Positions 19,785-28,834 are shown, counted from the first letter of the stretch. The stretch: DNA of 64,000 nucleotides from Pseudoflavonifractor_A sp022772585 (GCF_052065415.1 NZ_JBQHUB010000015.1:1-64000); one strand, 5' to 3'. Numbers and translations are program-made. Notes: generated by a model from the letters alone, not told the origin.

Positions 19785-20780
19785 TCAGGGCCCCAGGGTG
19801 ATGCCGGTATAGTACCACTTGAGAATATCCTCATAAGTCCTGCCCGCTTTGGCCAGAGCGTTGGCGCCGTACTGGCTCATGCCCACGCCGTGGCCGTAGC
19901 CGGTGACCGAGAAGGTGACGGTATCCCCCTCCGCCGACAGGGTAAAGCTGGTGGAGCGCAGGGCGAAGAGGGTGCGCATCTCCCCGCCGGAGACAGAGAT
20001 GCCTCCCACGGCAATGGACTCCACCCCGCCCGCCGAATTGTGGACGACGCTGCCAAACCATCCGGAAGGCGCACCCTCCAGCTTTGCGTCCGGGTGGGCG
20101 GCCAGAAACTTGACACGGAACTCCTCCGCCGTCACCTGTACGGTGGAGTGGTAGTTGGGGACCTCCTCCCCCTCGGGGCTCTCCACGCCGGTGAGATAGG
20201 GCACCGCGTTGCCCCAGACCTCCACTGCGTCCACCGTCCGCCCGGCGGCGGAGGAAAAGAACACCGCGTCGATGAGCTGCCCGTCGTACCGGGCCACCAC
20301 CCCGTCGGTGTCCGCCACAGCGGCCTTGATCTTGGCGGTATAGACCGGAGCGTCGTCTCCCCAGTTGGCGGCGGCCGCCTCGGGCGTGATGTAGGCCTGG
20401 CAGCAGGTGTGGTCGGTACACACGTCGGCGTCGGGGTGGGCGGCGGGAGCATGTCCGATCCTGCGCATGGCATAGGTGCGGGCGGCCACCGCCTGGGCCT
20501 TCAGGGCTTCCGGCTCAAAGGAGGCGGGCATCTCGGCGGCCACTACCCGCCAGAGGTAGTCCCCCATGCACATGGTCTCTGCAGTGCCGTCGGGCAGAAG
20601 GACCTTGAGTTCTGTCTCTGTATCCAGCGGGCCGGAGGAGACCGGAGAGACCACCGTGCGGTCAATGGGCAGGGTGGCCTGGGGCGTGCCGCCGCCGGGC
20701 GGGCCACTGTGGATAAAAAGAAAGGGGAGAAGGAAGAAGAGAAGGAGCAGTATCAGGGCCGTGGCCGCCACTTGTTTCAC
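19785..20780 (-). CDS. SpoIID/LytB domain cell-wall protein
   Basis: This 331-residue protein resembles SpoIID, a peptidoglycan lytic transglycosylase needed for engulfment in sporulation. GTG 20780 is chosen because GGAGGT lies 7 bases upstream; it gives a typical signal anchor, MKQVAATALILLLLFFLL. The SpoIID domain includes YLWRVVAAEMPASFEPEALK, AQAVAARTYAM, the conserved VYFSSS-like segment (here DAVFFSSAAG) and the terminal GYGHGVGMSQYGANALA motif. It is outside a recognisable spoIID-spoIIQ context, so a LytB-like vegetative role is also possible. The longer upstream frame lacks an SD and is not protein-like. Confidence 0.85.
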   Translation of the reverse strand: MKQVAATALILLLLFFLLPFLFIHSGPPGGGTPQATLPIDRTVVSPVSSGPLDTETELKVLLPDGTAETMCMGDYLWRVVAAEMPASFEPEALKAQAVAARTYAMRRIGHAPAAHPDADVCTDHTCCQAYITPEAAAANWGDDAPVYTAKIKAAVADTDGVVARYDGQLIDAVFFSSAAGRTVDAVEVWGNAVPYLTGVESPEGEEVPNYHSTVQVTAEEFRVKFLAAHPDAKLEGAPSGWFGSVVHNSAGGVESIAVGGISVSGGEMRTLFALRSTSFTLSAEGDTVTFSVTGYGHGVGMSQYGANALAKAGRTYEDILKWYYTGITLGP

Positions 20781-20904
20781 AGGTAAGACCTCCAGAGTGG
20801 TAAATTTGCAAGAAGAAAAGCGAAATGTTTCATGATGCGTGCTTTTGCACAGGAATACAGGGAGAGACATGAAAGAAAACAGACGTGTTTGTGCGCAATT
20901 GGCA

Positions 20905-20934
20905 TTGACTGGACATGCTTTAGTGTGATAAAAT
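20905..20934 (+). promoter_or_regulatory. Promoter of citrate synthase gene
   Basis: -35 TTGACT (20905-20910), 18-base spacer and extended -10, TGA TAAAAT (20929-20934), 37 bases before the ATG. Confidence 0.7.
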
Positions 20935-20970
20935 AACTCCCAATACAACTGATATAAGGAGCGGAGCGCC

Positions 20971-22338
20971 ATGCAGGACAAGCAGGAGGGCACCAGGGCC
21001 TTCATTGAGAGCTTATGCGAAGAATACCGGAAGCATAACTATATCGACCCGGAATACTATGAGCGCTGGGGCGTGAAGCGGGGCCTGCGCAACGCCGACG
21101 GCACCGGTGTGCTGGCCGGAGTGACCCAGATCGGCAACGTGCTGGGCTACTATGTGCAGGACGGCGAGCGCTATCCCATGGAAGGCAAGCTCATCTACCG
21201 GGGCATCAACGTGGAGGAGCTGATCGAGGGCTTCATGAGCGAGGGACGCTTCGGCTTTGAGGAGACGGCCTATCTGCTGATCTTCGGCGCCCTTCCCAAT
21301 CAGGAGCAGCTCACCGGTTTCAAGCAGGCCCTGGCCGAGAGCCATACTCTGCCCCACATGTTCACCGAGGACATGATCCTCAAGGCCCCCAGCCGGGACG
21401 TGATGAACAAGCTGGCCCGTTCGGTGCTGGCCCTCTATTCCTATGATGACAATCCGGACGATCTCTCCCTGCCCAACCAGCTGCGCCAGGCGGTGCAGCT
21501 CATCGCCCGGGTGCCCACCATAGTGACCCACGCCTTCGCGGCCAAGCGGCACTACTTTGACGAGGAGAGCCTTTACCTCCACCGGCCCCAGGCCGGGCTG
21601 GGCGTGGCTGAGAACTTCCTCTACGCCATGCGGCACGACAACAAATTCACCGATCAGGAGGCTAAGCTGCTGGACCTGTGCATGGTGCTCCACGCGGAGC
21701 ACGGCGGCGGCAACAACTCGGCCTTTGCCTGCCGTGTGCTCTCCTCCTCCGGCACCGACATCTACTCGGCCGTGGCGGCGGCGGTGGGCTCCCTGAAGGG
21801 CCCCCGGCACGGCGGCGCCAACAAGAAGGTCATGGAGATGATGCACCACATCGAGAGCGGCGTCAAAGACTGGAAGGATGACGACGAGGTAAAGGATTAT
21901 CTGGGCCGCATCCTGAAGAAGGAGGCGGGGGACGGCTCCGGTCTCATCTACGGTATGGGCCACGCCATCTACACCATTTCCGACCCCCGTGCCGCCATCC
22001 TCAAGCGCTTTGCCAAAAAGCTGGCGGCCACCAAGGGCATGCTGGAGGAATTCGAGCTGATCGAGTCGGTGGAGCGGCTGACTCCTGCCGTCCTGGCCGG
22101 CGTGAAGGGCGAGAAGAAGGTGGTATGCGCCAACATCGACCTGTACTCCGGCATGGTGTACAAGATGATGGGCATCCCCGAGGAGCTGTATACGCCCCTC
22201 TTTGCCGTGGCCCGCACCGTGGGCTGGTGCGCCCACCGGCTGGAAGAGGTGGCCGGTTCGGCCAACCGCATCATCCGTCCCGCCTACAAGGCGGTGGCCC
22301 CCATGCGGACCTTCGTGCCCCTGGCTCAGAGACAGTGA
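20971..22338 (+). CDS. Citrate synthase
   Basis: This enzyme condenses acetyl-CoA and oxaloacetate to citrate. At 455 residues it is long for a bacterial type I enzyme and matches the clostridial variety. Landmarks are YRGINVEELIEGFMSEGRFGFEETAYLL in the large domain, CMVLHAEHGGGNNSAF with the active-site His, the CoA-loop GPRHGGANKKV, GMGHAIYTISDPRA with the second His, and NIDLYSGMVYKMMGIP. SD AAGGAG lies before the ATG. No aconitase or isocitrate dehydrogenase is adjacent. It probably makes 2-oxoglutarate for glutamate synthesis rather than running a full cycle (inference). Confidence 0.95.
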   Translation: MQDKQEGTRAFIESLCEEYRKHNYIDPEYYERWGVKRGLRNADGTGVLAGVTQIGNVLGYYVQDGERYPMEGKLIYRGINVEELIEGFMSEGRFGFEETAYLLIFGALPNQEQLTGFKQALAESHTLPHMFTEDMILKAPSRDVMNKLARSVLALYSYDDNPDDLSLPNQLRQAVQLIARVPTIVTHAFAAKRHYFDEESLYLHRPQAGLGVAENFLYAMRHDNKFTDQEAKLLDLCMVLHAEHGGGNNSAFACRVLSSSGTDIYSAVAAAVGSLKGPRHGGANKKVMEMMHHIESGVKDWKDDDEVKDYLGRILKKEAGDGSGLIYGMGHAIYTISDPRAAILKRFAKKLAATKGMLEEFELIESVERLTPAVLAGVKGEKKVVCANIDLYSGMVYKMMGIPEELYTPLFAVARTVGWCAHRLEEVAGSANRIIRPAYKAVAPMRTFVPLAQRQ

Positions 22339-22347
22339 TAAAATCTG

Positions 22348-22381
22348 CGCGCGGACCCCGCAACGGCGTCCGCGCTTTTTT
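22348..22381 (+). terminator. Terminator after citrate synthase
   Basis: GCGCGGAC pairs with GTCCGCGC and is followed by TTTTTT. Confidence 0.85.
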
Positions 22382-22385
22382 GTCC

Positions 22386-23534
22386 TTATCCGCCGGACTG
22401 CTCCTCTTCACAGAGAGGCAGTGAAATGATAAAGCTGGTAAACCGGCCGTTGGACTCGGCCCGGATGGTGCCGCCGTGGCGCTCCACGATCTCCTTGGCG
22501 ATGGCCAGGCCCAATCCCGCGCCGCCGGTGCGGGTGGAGCGGGCGGCGTCCAGCCGGTAAAATTTTTCAAAAATATTGGACAGCTCCCCCTCCGGGATCT
22601 CCAGCCCCTCGTTGGAGACAACAATCTCCACCCGGCCGCCGCTGCGCAGGGCGGCGATGCGCACCGTTCCGCCGTCGGCGCTGTAATTCACGGCGTTGCG
22701 CAGCACGTTGTCAAAAACCCGGACAAGCTTGTCCGGATCGCCGAGCACCACAAGGTGGTGCTCGATCTCCACCTGACACGTGAGCCCCCGCTCTGAAAAG
22801 ATGGGATAAAACTCGTCGGCCAGCTGCTCCAGCAGAACGGAGAGCTGAATGGGCACCATGGCCTCGGGCGCGGCGCCCAGGTCCATCCGGGTGATGTCGA
22901 AAAACTCTCCCAGCAGCTCCTGCAGCCGCTGGGCCTTCTCCAGGGCGATGCCGGTGAATTTGGCACGCTGCTCCGGCGTCAGGCCCGGGTCGTCGTTGAG
23001 CAGGGTGAGGTAGCCCACCACCGAGGTGAGGGGGGTCTTGAGGTCGTGAGCCAGAAAGGACACCAGGTCCTGGCGCCGCCGCTCGATCTCCCTGGCGGCG
23101 GACTCCCGGGCCCGGAGCTCGGTGCGGATGGCGTTCAGGTCCTGCTCCAGGGGCTGGAGCTCCCTGGGAAGGGACACCGCCTCCCCCTCCCGGTCGGCCA
23201 CCCGGCGGGTGGCGGAGGAGATCTGGTCCAGCCAGGCGGTGAAGCGGCCCATGGCCAGATAAAAGGCAAACAGCATCAGCACCGCCATCCCCAGCAGGAG
23301 GATCTCGGGCTTATTCTCCCGGATATAGTGCTGATAGGCCTCCAGCGCCACAGCATCGGTCTGGCCGAACAGATGGGTGGCCACCCAGACAAAGAGCCGG
23401 GCGAAAGGGTCCTGCAGTGCGCCGTCAATGACTACGTCCACCAGGAACAGGCCCACCGCGCTGGCGATGACGGCCCCTGCCACCACCAGCAGGAGCATTT
23501 TGAACTTGAGACGGGTATAGCGCCGGTCTGACAT
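22386..23534 (-). CDS. Sensor histidine kinase, VanS-like
   Basis: This 382-residue membrane kinase has two TM helices (about 12-34 and 80-100) flanking a short extracytoplasmic loop, then a HAMP-like linker and coiled region. The phosphoacceptor His is in FLAHDLKTPLTSVVGYL near residue 170. The ATPase domain shows NVLRNAVNYS (N box), VSNEGLEIP (G1) and GGAGLGLAIAKEIVERHGG (G2). This matches the VanS/PhoR-like group. No response regulator gene is next to it: a repeat element and a divergent gene occupy the upstream side where vanR normally lies, so it is an orphan in this window. AAAGGAGGG precedes the ATG. Confidence 0.88.
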   Translation of the reverse strand: MSDRRYTRLKFKMLLLVVAGAVIASAVGLFLVDVVIDGALQDPFARLFVWVATHLFGQTDAVALEAYQHYIRENKPEILLLGMAVLMLFAFYLAMGRFTAWLDQISSATRRVADREGEAVSLPRELQPLEQDLNAIRTELRARESAAREIERRRQDLVSFLAHDLKTPLTSVVGYLTLLNDDPGLTPEQRAKFTGIALEKAQRLQELLGEFFDITRMDLGAAPEAMVPIQLSVLLEQLADEFYPIFSERGLTCQVEIEHHLVVLGDPDKLVRVFDNVLRNAVNYSADGGTVRIAALRSGGRVEIVVSNEGLEIPEGELSNIFEKFYRLDAARSTRTGGAGLGLAIAKEIVERHGGTIRAESNGRFTSFIISLPLCEEEQSGG

Positions 23535-23550
23535 GGCGGGCCCTCCTTTG

Positions 23551-23649
23551 AGCGATCAAAAGGGCTGAGAATGGCCCCTTTGATCAAATCGCGCGGCTGC
23601 TGCCGCACGAATAAGCCGCAAAGCGGTTTATTCAGCAGATATTATTATA
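23551..23649. repeat. Multi-hairpin intergenic repeat, copy A (left end missing)
   Basis: One of four full or near-full copies. It has the hairpin from GATCAAAAGGGC to GATCAAA, then GCGGCTGCTGCCGC, then AATAAGCCGC / GCGGTTTATT, ending CAGCAGATATTATTATA. This copy lacks the left terminal ATGCCTGAATT segment and has an extra C in the first hairpin. It abuts the ribosome-binding region of the histidine kinase. Confidence 0.85.
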
Positions 23650-23738
23650 GAACAGGGCGCAAATTCTGACAAGGGAGGGGCGGACGGGGAAATTTTGTGA
23701 AAAGGGGCGTAAAACCCGTGCTTTTTGCGCAGGCATAT

Positions 23739-23746
23739 GCTATACT
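23739..23746 (+). promoter_or_regulatory. Extended -10 promoter of membrane protein/metG unit
   Basis: TGC TATACT (-10 at 23741-23746) about 58 bases before ATG 23804; no strong -35. Confidence 0.6.
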
Positions 23747-23803
23747 ACTTTAATGTCCATGCGTATTTCACAATTTTGATCTCATCCCGAAAGGATGCGT
23801 GCC

Positions 23804-24694
23804 ATGCGTAAAGAATTGGTTTGCCCCACCCTGGCGGTGGTGCTGGGGGGCGTGGGGTTTGGCCTGCGGCGGTGGGAACTGGCCACCGCGTTCGAGCCGT
23901 CCGGGCTGGTGACGCCCGGGATGCCAGCCACCATAGCGCTGGCGGTGCTGTCAGTGGCAGCCGCCGCCCTGTTCCTGCTGCTGTCCCTGGGAAAGCACGG
24001 TGATTTTCCGGGGGGATACGGCCAGGCCTTCGCCGCCGGAGGCAATGCCCTGTACATGGGCGGGATGGTGCTCTCGGCCTTCCTGCTGCTGGGGGCCGCG
24101 GGATTGAAGCTGGCGTCCCTGCCGGCGCTGTTCCGGGAGGCGGTCTATAAGGCGGCGGAGGGCCAGGGGGGCAATCCGGTGCTCTCCATGTTCCTGCCGG
24201 TGATACTGGCAGTCCTTTCCGCGGTCACTGCCATGTGCGTGCTCTCGGCGGGACAGAAGTGCTACCGGGGCCTCCCCATGGAGAAATACAGCTTCCAGGT
24301 GCTTGCTCCCGCCTATCTGCTGTGCCTTTGGCTCATCGACGCCTACCAGTCCCGTGCCGCCGACCCGGTGCTCCAGGATTATATCTATGAGCTGCTGGCC
24401 ATCATCTGCGCCCTGCTGGCCGTTTATTATATGGCCAGCTTCTCGTTCGAGAAGCCCAAGACGGCCCGGACCATCTGCTTCTCCCTGCTGGCGGTCTATT
24501 TCGGCCTGACGACTCTGGCCGATGGGCACGACTGGCCCACCGTGGCCCTGTACGGCTTCGCCATCATCTATTTGCTTACCAATGTGACCGTGCTGCTTTA
24601 TCAGGACGGGCGGCCCTGCCCGCCCATCCCTTCCCCGGAGGCCGGCGCTGAGACGGAAGAACATGAAACGGAGGGAAACCCCAATGAACGATAA
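23804..24694 (+). CDS. Polytopic membrane protein of unknown function
   Basis: This 296-residue protein has about eight hydrophobic helices and a hydrophilic acidic tail (EAGAETEEHETEG). ATG 23804 has GAAAGGA eight bases upstream; an ATG three codons earlier overlaps that SD. I do not recognise a family. The 3' end overlaps metG by 11 bases in another frame, so the two are co-transcribed and perhaps translationally coupled; the metG SD (GGAGG) is inside this gene. Confidence 0.7.
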   Translation: MRKELVCPTLAVVLGGVGFGLRRWELATAFEPSGLVTPGMPATIALAVLSVAAAALFLLLSLGKHGDFPGGYGQAFAAGGNALYMGGMVLSAFLLLGAAGLKLASLPALFREAVYKAAEGQGGNPVLSMFLPVILAVLSAVTAMCVLSAGQKCYRGLPMEKYSFQVLAPAYLLCLWLIDAYQSRAADPVLQDYIYELLAIICALLAVYYMASFSFEKPKTARTICFSLLAVYFGLTTLADGHDWPTVALYGFAIIYLLTNVTVLLYQDGRPCPPIPSPEAGAETEEHETEGNPNER

Positions 24695-26651
24695 GAAATT
24701 CTATATCACCACCCCCATCTACTACCCCTCGGACAAGCTCCACATCGGCCACACCTACTGCACGGTGGCCACCGATGCCATGGCCCGGTATAAGCGGCTG
24801 TGCGGCTATGATGTGATGTTCCTCACCGGCACCGACGAGCACGGCCAGAAGATCGAGGACAAGGCGAAAGAGGCCGGCGTCACCCCCAAGCAGTTCGTGG
24901 ACAACATCGTGGAGGGCCCCCGGGGCGTGCTGGACCTGTGGAAGCTGATGAACATCTCCAACGACCGCTTCATCCGCACCACTGATGCATATCACGAGGC
25001 CGCGGTGCAGAAGATCTTCAAGAAGCTCTACGAGCAGGGCGATATTTACAAGGGAAAGTATGTGGGCAAGTACTGCAAGCCCTGCGAGTCCTTCTGGACC
25101 GAGAGCCAGCTGGTGGACGGAAAGTGCCCCGACTGCGGCAGGGAGGTGCAGGACGCCGAGGAGGAGGCCTACTTCTTCCGCCTGTCCAAGTATGCCGACC
25201 GCATCCTGGACCTGCTGGAGAACACCGACTTCCTGGAGCCCCGCTCCCGGGTCAATGAGATGGTGAACAACTTCATCAAGCCCGGCCTGGAGGACCTGTG
25301 CGTCTCCCGTACCTCCTTCACCTGGGGCGTGCCGGTGGACTTCGACCCCGGCCACGTGGTCTACGTGTGGATCGACGCCCTGTCCAACTATATCACCGCC
25401 CTGGGCTTTGACAACGACCAGTACGACGATTACAGCAAGTTCTGGCCCGCCGACGTTCACTTTGTGGGCAAGGAGATCGTCCGCTTCCACTCCATCATCT
25501 GGCCCGCCATCCTGATGGCTCTGGGCGAGCCCCTGCCCAAGAAGGTGTTCGGCCACGGCTGGCTGCTGCTGGACGGCGGCAAGATGAGCAAGTCCAAGGG
25601 CAACGTGGTGGATCCCTACCTGCTGGCCGAGCGCTACGGCGTGGACGCCCTGCGCTTCTTCCTGCTGCGGACTTTCCCCTTCGGCTCCGACGGAAATTTC
25701 TCCAACGAGAGCCTCATCAACACCATCAACGTGGACCTGGCCAACGACCTGGGTAACCTGCTCAGCCGCACGGTATCCATGGTGGGCAAGTACTTCGAGG
25801 GCGGCAGGCTGCCCGCGGAGCAGACCGCCGATCCCCTGGACGATGAGATCATCGCCATGGCCTCCGGCCTGCGGGACAAGTATGAGGCCGCCATGGAGCG
25901 CTACGCCTTCCAGGACGCCCTGGCCGAGGTATTCAAGCTCATCTCCCGGGCCAACAAGTATATTGACGAGACCGCCCCCTGGGTGCTGGCCAAGGACGAG
26001 GCCAACAAGCCCCGCCTGGCCCGGGTCATGTACAACCTGCTGGAGAGCCTGCGCATCGCCGGCGTGCTGCTGACCCCCTTCATGCCCGAAAGCATGGACA
26101 AGCTTTTTGCCCAGATCGGCGCCGGTCCGGACAGCACCACCTGGGAGAGCGCCGGACAGTGGGGCGTGCTGGCGGCCGACACGGCAGTGGCCCGGGGCGA
26201 GAACCTCTTCCCCCGCATCGACGTGCAGAAGGAGCTGGCCGCGCTGGAAGCAGCCGCCGAGGAGGCCCGGAAGGCCGCCCTCCCCGCCCTGGAGATCGAG
26301 CCCTTCACCGAGGAGCCGGTGGATTTCGACACCTTCTGCAAGAGCGACTTCCGGGTGGTGAAGGTGAAGGACTGCCAGAACGTGAAGAAGAGCACCAAGC
26401 TGCTGAAATTCACTCTGGACGACGGCACCGGCACCGACCGGCAGATCCTCTCGGGCATCGCCATGTACTACAAGCCTGAGGAGCTCATCGGCAAGACCCT
26501 GGCCGCCATCGTCAACCTGCCCCCCCGCAAGATGATGGGCCAGGAGAGCTGCGGCATGCTCCTCTCCGCCGTCCACAGCGAGAAGGGCGAGGAACGCCTC
26601 AACCTCATCATGCTGGACGACAAGATCCCTGCCGGCGCCAAGCTCTGCTGA
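24684..26651 (+). CDS. metG: Methionine-tRNA ligase
   Basis: This enzyme charges tRNA-Met with methionine. It has 655 residues. The class I signature HIGH is at 20-23 and KMSKS at 300-304. A four-Cys zinc knuckle (Cys131, 134, 148, 151) marks the zinc-binding connective insertion. A carboxy-terminal EMAP/Arc1p-like tRNA-binding domain (from DFDTFCKSDFRVVKV to the end, with QESCGMLL) makes it the dimeric form. ATG 24684 lies 9 bases after GGAGG; a start seven codons earlier would overlap the SD. Terminator follows. Confidence 0.97.
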   Translation: MNDKKFYITTPIYYPSDKLHIGHTYCTVATDAMARYKRLCGYDVMFLTGTDEHGQKIEDKAKEAGVTPKQFVDNIVEGPRGVLDLWKLMNISNDRFIRTTDAYHEAAVQKIFKKLYEQGDIYKGKYVGKYCKPCESFWTESQLVDGKCPDCGREVQDAEEEAYFFRLSKYADRILDLLENTDFLEPRSRVNEMVNNFIKPGLEDLCVSRTSFTWGVPVDFDPGHVVYVWIDALSNYITALGFDNDQYDDYSKFWPADVHFVGKEIVRFHSIIWPAILMALGEPLPKKVFGHGWLLLDGGKMSKSKGNVVDPYLLAERYGVDALRFFLLRTFPFGSDGNFSNESLINTINVDLANDLGNLLSRTVSMVGKYFEGGRLPAEQTADPLDDEIIAMASGLRDKYEAAMERYAFQDALAEVFKLISRANKYIDETAPWVLAKDEANKPRLARVMYNLLESLRIAGVLLTPFMPESMDKLFAQIGAGPDSTTWESAGQWGVLAADTAVARGENLFPRIDVQKELAALEAAAEEARKAALPALEIEPFTEEPVDFDTFCKSDFRVVKVKDCQNVKKSTKLLKFTLDDGTGTDRQILSGIAMYYKPEELIGKTLAAIVNLPPRKMMGQESCGMLLSAVHSEKGEERLNLIMLDDKIPAGAKLC

Positions 26652-26687
26652 GCCGGGCCGCCGCAGCCACAGATTAATAAAAAGACA

Positions 26688-26725
26688 GCGAGACCGGAAG
26701 GGACATCCTTCCGGTCTCGCTTTTT
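26688..26725 (+). terminator. Terminator after metG
   Basis: The 14-bp stem GCGAGACCGGAAGG pairs with CCTTCCGGTCTCGC and is followed by TTTTT. An A-rich 5' flank makes it usable for the converging membrane gene too. Confidence 0.9.
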
Positions 26726-26739
26726 CGGTTCGGCGCGCC

Positions 26740-27219
26740 TCAATCCTCCGGCTCGCCGCCGTTCTCCAGTTCCTGTTCCAGCTTCTTCCGCCGGCTCTCG
26801 GCGTAGCGGGCCGTCATCCGGTGCGCGGCGTAGGTCAGCGCGAAGATGGATACAAAAAAGACCGCCGCGCCGGCCAGGATGACCACGGGGGTCTCTCTGA
26901 CCTGGGGATAGCGGTACCACATGCCGGCGCCCTGGGCCGCCGCCAGCGGGACCGCCGCTGCCAGGGATATCAGCAGGCAGTTCTTCCTGCTGGGCTTGAT
27001 ATAGGGGTCAAACAGCCCCTTGCGGGCCTCCAGCCAGAGCGCCAGCGCCGCCACAACCAGCAGGATGATGACCTCAGTCACCCAGTAGCCGATGGGCAGT
27101 GCCAGAAAATAGGACTTGATGACCAGTGAGAGGGCGGCGATCCAGAACACCGCGCACAGCTCGATGCTCTTGGCCCTCAGACTCTCCTGCTCCTGACGCT
27201 CGTCATATAACCGCTTCAT
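26740..27219 (-). CDS. Membrane protein (DUF6773-like) paired with XRE regulator
   Basis: This 159-residue protein starts MKRLYDERQEQESLRAKS and has four TM helices in two pairs (about 22-65 and 83-135), followed by a basic/acidic coiled tail. The start, a DERQ motif and the four-helix layout are typical of small membrane proteins encoded next to tiny XRE regulators in Firmicutes (DUF6773-like; moderately sure). Its ATG overlaps the regulator's stop (ATGA), so the two are coupled. The function is unknown; a bacteriocin- or stress-responsive module is one possibility (inference). Confidence 0.7.
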   Translation of the reverse strand: MKRLYDERQEQESLRAKSIELCAVFWIAALSLVIKSYFLALPIGYWVTEVIILLVVAALALWLEARKGLFDPYIKPSRKNCLLISLAAAVPLAAAQGAGMWYRYPQVRETPVVILAGAAVFFVSIFALTYAAHRMTARYAESRRKKLEQELENGGEPED

Positions 27220-27425
27220 GCTTGTTCCTCCTCTTCCTCCCAGAACAGTTCGTCCAGTGTTTTGCCCAGGCAACGGCAGATATTGACGCACAGATTTAGG
27301 GAGGGATTGAATTTTCCCGCCTCAATCATACCGATGGTCTGGCGGGTCACCCCCACCATCCCGGCCAGCTGTTCCTGGGATAGGTCCATGGCCACGCGGG
27401 CCAGCTTCATCTTTTTGTTTTTCAT
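27216..27425 (-). CDS. Small XRE-family transcriptional regulator, 69 aa
   Basis: This is a minimal Cro/CI-type DNA-binding protein. It reads KMKLARVAMDLSQEQLAGM then VGVTRQTIGMIEAGKFNPSL, with the HTH at about 8-62 and an acidic tail DELFWEEEEEQA. Such proteins usually repress their own two-gene operon, and a perfect palindrome covers the -10 box. It is followed without a gap by the four-TM protein gene. Confidence 0.85.
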   Translation of the reverse strand: MKNKKMKLARVAMDLSQEQLAGMVGVTRQTIGMIEAGKFNPSLNLCVNICRCLGKTLDELFWEEEEEQA

Positions 27426-27453
27426 ATGCGCTCACCCTGTCTTTGATGGTGCC

Positions 27454-27482
27454 AGTATACACTATACTTTTTATAATGTCAA
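27454..27482 (-). promoter_or_regulatory. Promoter and operator of XRE/membrane protein pair
   Basis: On the minus strand, -35 TTGACA (27477-27482), 17-base spacer and -10 TATACT (27454-27459). The palindrome GTATA CAC TATAC (27455-27467) overlaps the -10, a good candidate operator for the encoded repressor. Confidence 0.8.
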
Positions 27483-27543
27483 CTATATTTTACTTTTTAG
27501 AAATTAAATTTTCCACACCGGGAAGGTGAGGAGGCAGGAGGAC

Positions 27544-27575
27544 AAAAACATCCCCCGCCCGTATGGGCGGGGGAT
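27544..27575 (-). terminator. Terminator after coaBC
   Basis: The 11-bp stem ATCCCCCGCCC / GGGCGGGGGAT with loop GTAT is followed on the minus strand by TTTTT. Confidence 0.85.
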
Positions 27576-27582
27576 AAGGGCC

Positions 27583-28788
27583 TTACCGTGTTTTTCGCAG
27601 GGTCAGAATTTCATCCAGCAGAGCATGGGCCACCTGGTCCTTGGTCAGAAGGGGCAGTTCGGTCTCCCGGTCCGGGGCGATGAGGGTCACCCGGTTGGTG
27701 GACACGCCGAAGCCCGCGCCCTCCTCCTTCAGATTGTTGGCGGCGATCAGGTCCAGGTTCTTTTTGACCAGCTTGGCCCGGGAATTGGCCAGCATGTCCC
27801 GGGTCTCCATGGAGAAGCCGCACAGGAGCTGGCCCGGGACCTTGTGCTCCCCCAGCCAGCCCAGAATGTCCCGGGTACGCTCCAGCCGGAGGGTGAGGTC
27901 AGCGTCATCCGATGATTTTTTGATCTTGTCCTCCGCAGCGGAGGCGGGACGGTAGTCGGCCACGGCGGCGGCTTTGATGATGATATCCTGCGCCGCGCTG
28001 CGGGAGGTCACCGCGTCAAACATCTCCTGGGCGGAGGTGATCTCCACCACCTCCATATAGGCCGGGCGCTTGAGTTCGGTGGGGCCGGTGACCAGGGTGA
28101 CACGGGCGCCCCGGGCGGCGGCGGCCCGGGCGATGGCATAGCCCATCCTGCCGCTGGAGTGGTTGGTGAGATAGCGCACCGGGTCCAGGGCCTCCCGGGT
28201 GGGGCCGGCGGTGACCAGTACGTTCAGCCCCTCCATGTCCCGGGGATGGCTGAGGGCGTGCAGGACGCTCTCCAGCAGGTCCTCCGGCTCGGGCAGCTTG
28301 CCCGGCCCCACCGCGCCGCAGGCCAGGCGGCCGCTGGCGGGGGGAATGATCTCCCAGCCGTACCGGCGGAGCAGGTCCAGATTGTCCTGAGTCACCGGGT
28401 TCTCGTACATCCGGGTATTCATGGCGGGGGCGGCCAGCTTGGGGCAGTCGCAGGCCAGAACGGTGGTGGTGAGCATATCGTCGGCGATACCGTGGGCCAG
28501 CTTGGCCAGCACATTGGCGGTGGCCGGGGCGATGAGCACCAGGTCGGCCCGGTCGGCCAGAGCGATGTGCTCCACCTGGAAGGTGTGGTTGCGGTCAAAG
28601 GTATCCACCACGGCCCGGTTGCCGGTGAGCTGCTCAAAGGTGAGGGGGGTAATGAACTCGGTGGCGTTTTGGGTCATGATGACGTGGACGTTGCAGTGCT
28701 GTTTGACCAGCGCGGAGGCCAGGGAGGCCGCTTTATAGCAGGCGATGCCGCCGGTGACCCCAAGAAGGACGGTTTTTCCCTGTAACAT
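27583..28788 (-). CDS. coaBC: Bifunctional phosphopantothenoylcysteine decarboxylase / phosphopantothenate-cysteine ligase
   Basis: This 401-residue enzyme carries out steps two and three of CoA synthesis from pantothenate. The flavin-binding CoaC half begins KTVLLGVTGGIACYKAASL and contains ADLVLIAPATANVLAKLAHGIADDML and APAMNTRMYENP with the catalytic region. The CoaB half starts LVTAGPTREALDPVRYLTNHSSG (CTP-binding), with IIKAAAVADYRP and the later KKNLDLIAANNL. ATG 28788 was chosen over one eight codons earlier because of the SD ATGGAG and the family start. coaX and a pantothenate-type transporter lie on the other strand close by. Confidence 0.95.
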   Translation of the reverse strand: MLQGKTVLLGVTGGIACYKAASLASALVKQHCNVHVIMTQNATEFITPLTFEQLTGNRAVVDTFDRNHTFQVEHIALADRADLVLIAPATANVLAKLAHGIADDMLTTTVLACDCPKLAAPAMNTRMYENPVTQDNLDLLRRYGWEIIPPASGRLACGAVGPGKLPEPEDLLESVLHALSHPRDMEGLNVLVTAGPTREALDPVRYLTNHSSGRMGYAIARAAAARGARVTLVTGPTELKRPAYMEVVEITSAQEMFDAVTSRSAAQDIIIKAAAVADYRPASAAEDKIKKSSDDADLTLRLERTRDILGWLGEHKVPGQLLCGFSMETRDMLANSRAKLVKKNLDLIAANNLKEEGAGFGVSTNRVTLIAPDRETELPLLTKDQVAHALLDEILTLRKTR

Positions 28789-28834
28789 GGGCGTTCGCTC
28801 CATTCCATCCATGGTTTTGTTTTAGTATAATACG

